The position numbers and the translations under genes are program-made. Shown here in pieces: positions 58,592-64,000 of a stretch of 64,000 nucleotides of DNA. The notes beneath the pieces are model-generated. The model saw only the letters and a program-made list of their open reading frames with translations, was not told the origin of the DNA and ran no database searches. Within the stretch, counting starts at the first letter, position 1. Each line of letters begins with the position of its first letter. The stretch covers positions 310,001-374,000 of the forward strand of contig NZ_JASERL010000004.1 in NCBI RefSeq assembly GCF_030766935.1, given 5' to 3'. Source of the DNA: Streptomyces sp. KL109B. Lineage in GTDB: Bacteria > Actinomycetota > Actinomycetes > Streptomycetales > Streptomycetaceae.

Positions 58592-59599
58592 ATGCCTTCA
58601 TCTGTCATGTCCACATCCACGTACGACGAGACCGGACGAGCCCCACTCGCCGTCTCCACCGTCGGACTGCGCAAGTCCTACGGCGACAAGACCGTCCTCG
58701 ACGGCATCGACCTGAGCATCCCCGCCGGTTCGGTCTTCGCGCTGCTCGGGCCGAACGGGGCCGGCAAGACGACGACCGTGCAGATCCTGTCCACGCTCGT
58801 CGACGCGGACGGCGGGCAGGCGCAGGTCGCCGGGCACGACGTCGCCTCGTCGCCGGACGGGGTGCGCGCCGCGATCGGTGTCACCGGGCAGTTCGCCGCG
58901 CTCGACAACCTGCTCACCGCGGAGGAGAACCTGCTCCTCATGGCCGACCTGCTGCGGCTCGGCAAGCGCGAGGGCAGAAAGCGCGCGAAGGAGCTGCTTG
59001 AGCGGTTCGGCATCGCGGACGTGGCCGGGAACCGCGCGGCCACCTTCTCCGGCGGCATGCGGCGCCGCCTCGACCTCGCCATGACGCTCGTCGGCGACCC
59101 GAAGATCATCTTCCTGGACGAGCCGACGACCGGGCTCGACCCGCGCAGCCGCCGCACCATGTGGGAGACCGTGCGCTCACTGGTCGCCGGGGGCGTCACC
59201 GTCTTCCTCACCACGCAGTACCTGGAGGAGGCCGACCAGTTGGCCGACCGGATCGCCGTGCTCGACGGCGGCCGGATCGTCGCCGAGGGCACCGCCGACG
59301 AGCTGAAGGCGCAGATCCCCGGCAGCCACGTACGGCTGCGGTTCAACGACACGGACGAGTACGAGCGGGCGGCCGCGGCCTTCCCCGGTTCGGCCCGTGA
59401 CGACCAGGAGCTCGCGCTGCGGATCGCGAGCGACGGCGATCTCACCGCGCTGCGCACCCTGTTCGACCGGCTCGACACGGCCGGCGTACAGGCCGCCGAC
59501 TTCTCCGTGCACACCCCCGACCTCGACGACGTGTTCCTCGCCCTGACCGGCGACGGCACCGACGCCAACCCGCTTCACGTCAAGGAGACCCTGCGATGA
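58592..59599 (+). CDS. ABC transporter ATP-binding protein, DrrA (daunorubicin resistance) type
   Basis: 335 residues. Walker A GPNGAGKTT (about 53), Q-loop region TGQFAALDNLLTAEENL, signature FSGGMRRRLDLAMTL, Walker B IIFLDEPTTGLDPRSR and H-loop FLTTQYLEEAD. The C-terminal 90 residues are the DrrA-type extension (SVHTPDLDDVFLALTG). GGAGGG upstream of the ATG. Overlaps the permease gene by ATGA. Likely exports an amphipathic drug-like molecule or lipid. Confidence 0.93.
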   Translation: MPSSVMSTSTYDETGRAPLAVSTVGLRKSYGDKTVLDGIDLSIPAGSVFALLGPNGAGKTTTVQILSTLVDADGGQAQVAGHDVASSPDGVRAAIGVTGQFAALDNLLTAEENLLLMADLLRLGKREGRKRAKELLERFGIADVAGNRAATFSGGMRRRLDLAMTLVGDPKIIFLDEPTTGLDPRSRRTMWETVRSLVAGGVTVFLTTQYLEEADQLADRIAVLDGGRIVAEGTADELKAQIPGSHVRLRFNDTDEYERAAAAFPGSARDDQELALRIASDGDLTALRTLFDRLDTAGVQAADFSVHTPDLDDVFLALTGDGTDANPLHVKETLR

Positions 59600-60417
59600 G
59601 TACCGCGAGTACCGCCACGAGCACCGCGAAGAGCACTGCCGCGAGCGCCCTCACGTACGCCGTGCACGACTCGATGACGATGCTGCGCCGCAACATCAAG
59701 CACGCGCTGCGCTATCCCATGGTCTCGCTGGGCGCGTCCATGATGCCGATCCTGATGCTGGTGCTGTTCGTGTTCGCCTTCGGCGACTCGATGTCGGGCG
59801 GCGCGGGACGGGACGCGTATCTGGAGTATCTGACGCCCGGCATCGTGATCATGGGTGTCGCCGCCGGGGCCATGTCGACCTCGATCGCGGTCTGCCAGGA
59901 CATGACCGAGGGCATCATCAACCGCTTCCGCACCATGAACATCACGCGCTCCTCGTTCATGACGGGGCATGTCGTCGGCAGCGTCCTCACGACGATGGTG
60001 AGCCTGGTGCTTGTCGTGGCCGTGGCCATCGCGCTCGGCTTCCGGCCCGACGCGAACCCGGTCGAGTGGCTGGCCGCGACGGGGCTGCTCGTCGCGATCA
60101 CGTTCGCGATCACCTGGCTGGCGGCGGCGCTCGGCCTCAAGTCCAAGACGGTCGAGTCGGCGAGCAACAAGCCGCTGCTCATCCAGTTCCTGCCGTTCCT
60201 CGGCTCCGCGTTCGTGCCGGCCGAGTCGATGGCGCCGGGCCTGCGCTGGTTCGCCGAGCACCAGCCGTTCACGCCGATGACCGAGACGCTGCGCGGGCTG
60301 CTGACCGGTTCGGCGATCGGCAACGACGGGTGGATCTCGCTCGCCTGGTGCGCCGCGATCACCGTCGTCGGCTACGCCTGGTCGCGCAAGCTGTACAACG
60401 TCAACACCGAGCGCTGA
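59596..60417 (+). CDS. ABC-2 type permease, DrrB-like
   Basis: 273 residues with six hydrophobic segments: LGASMMPILMLVLFVFAFGD, ITPGIVIMGVAAGAMST-type, GSVLTTMVSLVLVVAVAIAL, ATGLLVAITFAITWLAAALG, and FLPFLGSAFVPAESM followed by a C-terminal helix. ATG overlaps the ATPase stop. Forms the membrane half of the exporter. A strong hairpin 50 bp downstream ends the operon. Confidence 0.92.
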   Translation: MSTASTATSTAKSTAASALTYAVHDSMTMLRRNIKHALRYPMVSLGASMMPILMLVLFVFAFGDSMSGGAGRDAYLEYLTPGIVIMGVAAGAMSTSIAVCQDMTEGIINRFRTMNITRSSFMTGHVVGSVLTTMVSLVLVVAVAIALGFRPDANPVEWLAATGLLVAITFAITWLAAALGLKSKTVESASNKPLLIQFLPFLGSAFVPAESMAPGLRWFAEHQPFTPMTETLRGLLTGSAIGNDGWISLAWCAAITVVGYAWSRKLYNVNTER

Positions 60418-60466
60418 CGCTGTTGACGAAGCCCACAGCAGAAGCCGGCTGAGGCAGGTACCCGCC

Positions 60467-60510
60467 CGTGAGAATGTCGCAGACATACGCTTGTCTGCGA
60501 CATTCTCACG
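60467..60510. terminator. Terminator hairpin between convergent genes
   Basis: 19-bp perfect stem cgtgagaatgtcgcagaca (60467-60485) with its complement at 60492-60510 and a 6-nt loop. The right arm reaches into the last codons of the SPFH gene. Acts for the ABC operon and probably for the convergent gene. Confidence 0.85.
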
Positions 60511-61417
60511 TGCCCGCCGCGTCCCCGCGCGCGAACGCCACCGTCAAGTCCCGCACCAGCGCGTTGCGTTCGTACTCGTCGAGCTCGACCAGGCCGCGGC
60601 CCGTGAGGCGTTCGAGGGTGTCCTCCACCGAGTCGACGACGCCGCGCAGCGCGCCCGCCCGCTGCCGCGCGTCGAGCGTCGCGAGCCGCCGCCTGCTCAT
60701 CACGGCGGCGACCTCCGGCGCGTACTCGATGCGCGTGGGCCGCACCGCGAGCACCTCGACGCCGGTCGCCGCGCACTCCTCGGTCAGCAGCTGGGCCAGC
60801 TCGGCGCCGACCGCCTCCGGGTCCCGGAGCGTCGGGGCGGACTCGTGGAAGGCGTCGGGCGGCAGCCGCGAGAACACCCGGGCGAGCGCCACCTCGATCT
60901 GCCCGCGCAGATACGCCTCGTGGTCCCGCACCGCGTACAGCGCCCGCGCGGTGTCCCGCACCCGCCACACCACCAGCGCCTCGACGCGCAGCGCCAGCCC
61001 GTCCGCGTCGACCGCCGCCAGCGGTTCGCCGCGCCAGTGCCGCAGCCGTACGTCGATGCGGCGGCGCAGCACGAACGGGCTGACCCAGCGCAGTCCGGTG
61101 CGCCGCACGGTGCCCCGGTAGCGGCCGTACAGGCTCAGGCCGAGGGCGCTGCCCGCGCGGCACCGGGTCAGGCCGCCGACGGCGAGGACCACGAGGACGG
61201 CGCAGGCCACGACGAACGCGCCCCACCCGGCCCGGACCGCGTCGCCGCGCACCGGTGCGGCCGGTGGGGCCAGGAAGTCGGTGACCGTGTCGGGGATCCA
61301 GCCGAGCAGTCCGCAGCCGTATCCGGCGCCCGCGAGCGCGAGCGCGGTGACCGCCACGGCCAGCCAGCCGGGCAGCGACCACCCCGCCCGCTCGACGACC
61401 TCGTCCCGCTCACTCAT
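60506..61417 (-). CDS. SPFH (band 7/stomatin) membrane protein
   Basis: 303 residues. Two N-terminal hydrophobic segments (about 17-40 and 63-84), then the SPFH domain (about 110-270): LRWVSPFVLRRRIDVRLRHW, AVDADGLALRVEALVVWRVR, AYLRGQIEVALARVFSRLPP and GVEVLAVRPTRIEYAPEVAA. These proteins form oligomeric rings at membrane microdomains. GGGAGGG upstream of the ATG. Its usual NfeD-type partner is not adjacent. Confidence 0.88.
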   Translation of the reverse strand: MSERDEVVERAGWSLPGWLAVAVTALALAGAGYGCGLLGWIPDTVTDFLAPPAAPVRGDAVRAGWGAFVVACAVLVVLAVGGLTRCRAGSALGLSLYGRYRGTVRRTGLRWVSPFVLRRRIDVRLRHWRGEPLAAVDADGLALRVEALVVWRVRDTARALYAVRDHEAYLRGQIEVALARVFSRLPPDAFHESAPTLRDPEAVGAELAQLLTEECAATGVEVLAVRPTRIEYAPEVAAVMSRRRLATLDARQRAGALRGVVDSVEDTLERLTGRGLVELDEYERNALVRDLTVAFARGDAAGT

Positions 61418-61519
61418 GCACCCTCCCGGACTCCGTGCACACGACTTGACCCACTCACGTTATGCACAAATGGGGCAAAATTCAGGAATCCGCTGGCCAG
61501 ACGGCGCCGTTACGGACGC

Positions 61520-61529
61520 GGGGGGGGGG
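61520..61529. repeat. Homopolymer of ten G
   Basis: A run of ten G on the plus strand, 12 bp beyond the stop of the GMC oxidoreductase gene. Non-coding. Prone to slippage in replication and to sequencing error. Confidence 0.9.
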
Positions 61530-61541
61530 ACAGCCGTGCCG

Positions 61542-63272
61542 TCACAGCCGCAGCTCCCCGTACGCCCCCTCGGGAACGACCGGCGCGCGTGGCGGCACGG
61601 GCCGCAACTCCCGATACGCCTCCCCCTGTTCGGGCCGCGCGTCCGCCTCCCCCTTGTTCGGCCAGTACGACATCGCCCGCTCGGCCTGCGCCGTGATCGT
61701 CAGGGACGGGTTCACGCCGAGGTTCGCGGAGACCGCCGAGCCGTCGACGACGGAGAGGCCGGGGTGCCCGTACACCCGGTGGTACGGGTCGATCACGCCG
61801 CTGTCGGCGCTGTCCCCGATGGCGCAGCCGCCCAGGAAGTGCGCGGTGAGCGGCTTGCCCATGAGTTCGCCGAGGTTGGTGCCCGCGAAACCGTTGATGG
61901 ACTCGGCGATCAGCCCGGCCGCCCGCCACCCCTCCGGTATGTGGACGGGGTTGGGGGTGCCGTGCCCCTGCTCGGCGGTGAGCAGCCCCCGCTTGTCGAG
62001 GCTCGTCGTCAGCGAGTTGTCGTGGGTCTGCATGACGAGCCCGATGATGGTCCGCTCCGACCAGTGCCGAAGGGCGACGGTGCGGGCGACGAGCACCGGG
62101 TGGGCGAGGAAGGCGAGCGCGGCGGCGAGCGGCTTCGGCAGATTCTGCTTGTACTGGGGTACGCAGATCAGGGCCATCAGGTTGGAGCCCTTGCCGTAGC
62201 GGACGTTCTCGATGTGGGTGTTGGCGTTCGGGTGCACGGACGAGGTGATGGCGACGCCGCGCGTGAAGTCGATGTCCGGCCTGCCGTAGCGGCGCGGCCA
62301 GGTAAGGGCGCCCACCAGGGCCTCGGAGTTGGTACGGGTGAGTTCGCCGAGGCGGCGCGAGAGCCCCGGCAGGACACCGTCGTCGCGCATCCGGTGGAGC
62401 AGGCTCTGGGTGCCGTACGTGCCCGCCGCCAGGACGACGCGGCGCGCGCGCAGGACGGTGCGGCGGCCCCGGCGGCGCTTGTTCGTGGGCACGGTCGTGA
62501 CCTCGAACCCCGCCTCGCGGCCCGGCAGTTCACGCACGCTGGTCACGGTCGTCATGGCGCGGACCTCGGCGCCCGCCCGTTCGGCGAGGTGGAGGTAGTT
62601 CTCGGTGAGCGTGTTCTTGGCGCCGACCCGGCACCCGGTCATGCAGGACCCGCACTCGGTGCAGGCCGCGCGGGTCGGCCCGGCCCCGCCGAAGTAGGGG
62701 TCGGGAACCTCCTCACCCGCCCGGCCCGTCGTCGTCCCGTCGGCGTCCCGCCCGTCGCCGAAGAACACGCCCACGGGCGTGAGCCGGAAGGTGTCGCCCG
62801 CGCCCATCCGCGCGGCCGCGTCCCGCAACAGCTCGTCGGCCTCGGTGGTGGTGGGGTTGGTGCGCACGCCGAGCATGCGCCGCGCCTGCTCGTAGTAGGG
62901 CGCCAACTCCCGCTGCCAGTCGGTGATGTGGCCCCACTGCCGGTCCTGGAAGAAGGCGGGCGGCGGCACGTACAGCGTGTTCGCGTAGTTCAGCGATCCG
63001 CCGCCCACCCCCGCACCCGCCAGCACCATCACGTTCTTCATCAGGTGGATGCGCTGGATCCCGTACATCCCGAGGCGCGGCGCCCACAGGTAGTCGCGCA
63101 CCTTGAGGGACGTACGAGGAAGGGTGTCGCGGGAGTACCGCCGCCCGGCCTCCAACACCCCCACCCGATACCCCTTCTCCGTCAGCCGGAGCGCGGAGAC
63201 GGAGCCGCCGAAGCCGGAGCCGACGACGAGGACGTCATAGTCGTACGCACGCTCGCCGTGGGCCTCAGGCAC
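61542..63272 (-). CDS. GMC-type FAD oxidoreductase (cholesterol-oxidase-like)
   Basis: 576 residues. FAD-binding Rossmann motif YDVLVVGSGFGGSVSALRLT (about 12-31), then GAGVGGGSLNYANTLY, a four-Cys cluster region (CTECGSCMTGCRVGAKNTL) and the GMC C-terminus HFLGGCAIGDSADSGVID, LSVVDGSAVSANLGVNPSLT. Probably oxidises a sterol or other alcohol. The Cys cluster is a feature of this bacterial subfamily. GTG at 63272 overlaps the stop of the acyl-CoA synthetase gene by 8 nt, so the two form an operon in lipid metabolism. Confidence 0.9.
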   Translation of the reverse strand: MPEAHGERAYDYDVLVVGSGFGGSVSALRLTEKGYRVGVLEAGRRYSRDTLPRTSLKVRDYLWAPRLGMYGIQRIHLMKNVMVLAGAGVGGGSLNYANTLYVPPPAFFQDRQWGHITDWQRELAPYYEQARRMLGVRTNPTTTEADELLRDAAARMGAGDTFRLTPVGVFFGDGRDADGTTTGRAGEEVPDPYFGGAGPTRAACTECGSCMTGCRVGAKNTLTENYLHLAERAGAEVRAMTTVTSVRELPGREAGFEVTTVPTNKRRRGRRTVLRARRVVLAAGTYGTQSLLHRMRDDGVLPGLSRRLGELTRTNSEALVGALTWPRRYGRPDIDFTRGVAITSSVHPNANTHIENVRYGKGSNLMALICVPQYKQNLPKPLAAALAFLAHPVLVARTVALRHWSERTIIGLVMQTHDNSLTTSLDKRGLLTAEQGHGTPNPVHIPEGWRAAGLIAESINGFAGTNLGELMGKPLTAHFLGGCAIGDSADSGVIDPYHRVYGHPGLSVVDGSAVSANLGVNPSLTITAQAERAMSYWPNKGEADARPEQGEAYRELRPVPPRAPVVPEGAYGELRL

Positions 63273-64000
63273 CGTAGAGCTCCTCGATCTCCCGCTCGTA
63301 CGCCGTGAGCACGGCCCGCCGCTTGATCTTCAGGGAGGGCGTGAGCAGCCCGTTCTCCTCGCTGAACTCGCCCTCCACCAGCGTGAACTTCCGGATGGAC
63401 TCGGCGCGCGAGACGGCCTCGTTGGCGTAGTCGACGGCCTTTTGGACGTCGGCGACGATCCGCGGGTCGCCGATGATCTCGGACATCGGGGTGTCGGCCG
63501 GCATCTTGCGCACGCTCAGCCAGTGCGCGACGGACTCCGGTTCGAGGGTGATCACGGCGCCGACGTACGCGCGGTTGTCGCCGACGACGATGCACTGACC
63601 GATGGGCGAGCGACTGCGCAACCGGTCTTCGAGGACGGCGGGCGAGACATTCTTGCCCCCACTCGTCACGAGGATGTCCTTCTTGCGCCCGGTGATCCTC
63701 AGATACCCGTCGTCGTCCAACTCCCCCAGATCCCCGGTCGCGAACCAGCCGTCCTCGTCCAGGACTTGATCGGTCGCGCCCTGATTGTTCCAGTACGCGC
63801 CGAAGACGATGCCGCCCTTGATGAGCACCTCGCCGTCGTCCGCGATCCGGATCGTGGTGCCGGGCACGGGCAGGCCGACGGTGCCGGGGCGCGGCTTGAG
63901 GGGCGGGGTGATCGTGGCGGCGGCGGTCGTCTCGGTCAGGCCGTAACCCTCGTAGATCACGATCCCGGCGGCGTAGAAGAACAGGTTCAGATTGCGGTCG
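63265..64000 (-). CDS. Long-chain acyl-CoA synthetase, C-terminal part (truncated by window edge)
   Basis: 245 residues visible. The frame is open through the right edge (FFYAAGIVIYEGYGLTETTA). Adenylation motifs: A5 YEGYGLTETTAA, A7 WFATGDLGELDDDGYLRITG, A8 RKKDILVTSGGKNVSP and a C-terminal K in SLKIKRR. The usual length is about 600, so roughly the N-terminal 60% is missing. It makes fatty-acyl-CoA via acyl-AMP. First gene of an operon with the GMC oxidoreductase. Confidence 0.92.
   Translation of the reverse strand, partial: DRNLNLFFYAAGIVIYEGYGLTETTAAATITPPLKPRPGTVGLPVPGTTIRIADDGEVLIKGGIVFGAYWNNQGATDQVLDEDGWFATGDLGELDDDGYLRITGRKKDILVTSGGKNVSPAVLEDRLRSRSPIGQCIVVGDNRAYVGAVITLEPESVAHWLSVRKMPADTPMSEIIGDPRIVADVQKAVDYANEAVSRAESIRKFTLVEGEFSEENGLLTPSLKIKRRAVLTAYEREIEELYGA

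Noticed and set aside
60467..60510. Possible small mobile palindrome
   Set aside because: Its place between two convergent gene ends is fully explained by a terminator.

Overview
The window is high-GC actinomycete DNA, almost certainly from Streptomyces. The grounds are GC-rich third codon positions, frequent GTG and TTG starts, an LAxTG-type sorting signal, a pSAM2-type integrative element, WhiJ/AbaA-like regulator clusters with DUF397 proteins, and a DrrAB-type ABC exporter.

Layout. (1) 1-7047 is ordinary chromosome: the start of a secreted protein whose signal peptide carries an Ala-Ala-Arg minisatellite, a thioester-domain wall-anchored protein, an SsbB-like single-strand DNA-binding protein and a translationally coupled pair of YfjP-type GTPases. 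(2) 7048-26825 is an actinomycete integrative and conjugative element (AICE) inserted in a tRNA-Arg(TCT) gene. A 47-bp direct repeat bounds it (7075-7121 and 26779-26825). From left to right it carries int-xis-rep, an ASCH protein, an atypical C5 methyltransferase, spread genes and zinc-ribbon microproteins, a TraSA-like FtsK translocase, an HTH/PLD-like regulator, a Pif-like Nudix protein, an HD protein and a NERD protein. Its cargo is a C5 methyltransferase, an AAA ATPase and an HNH nuclease (Septu-like), preceded by a nested inverted-repeat element, and then a WXG100/CpnT-like toxin module. (3) 26779-about 38450 is an older island. It begins with a large serine recombinase whose last codons read antisense through the tRNA remnant, and continues with VapBC, an AbaA/WhiJ/DUF397 cluster, a second WXG100/CpnT-like toxin module with a different toxin tip and a SUKH-like immunity protein, a TerD remnant, and a Shedu-like DUF4263 nuclease with a disrupted N-terminus. 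(4) 38693-55251 is a type VII secretion locus: two WXG100-like proteins, a PsbP/Mog1-like candidate chaperone, two tandem 1,500-residue RHS polymorphic toxins with near-identical N-termini and unrelated nuclease tips, a convergent EssC-like FHA/FtsK ATPase and a membrane protein. (5) 55255-64000 returns to ordinary chromosome: ECF sigma factor, LamG protein, ribbon-helix-helix repressor with an operator array, DUF4097 protein, DrrAB-like exporter, SPFH protein, GMC oxidoreductase and the C-terminal part of an acyl-CoA synthetase.

The common theme of 20-50 kb is conflict. It holds one or two nuclease-based defence systems, a toxin-antitoxin pair and four secreted nuclease or RNase-like toxins that share type VII export architecture. 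The best candidates for something undescribed are the methyltransferase-ATPase-HNH trio with its structured leader inside the AICE, and the tandem RHS toxins with a PsbP-fold partner and no visible immunity gene. All functions are read from sequence; none was confirmed by a database search.
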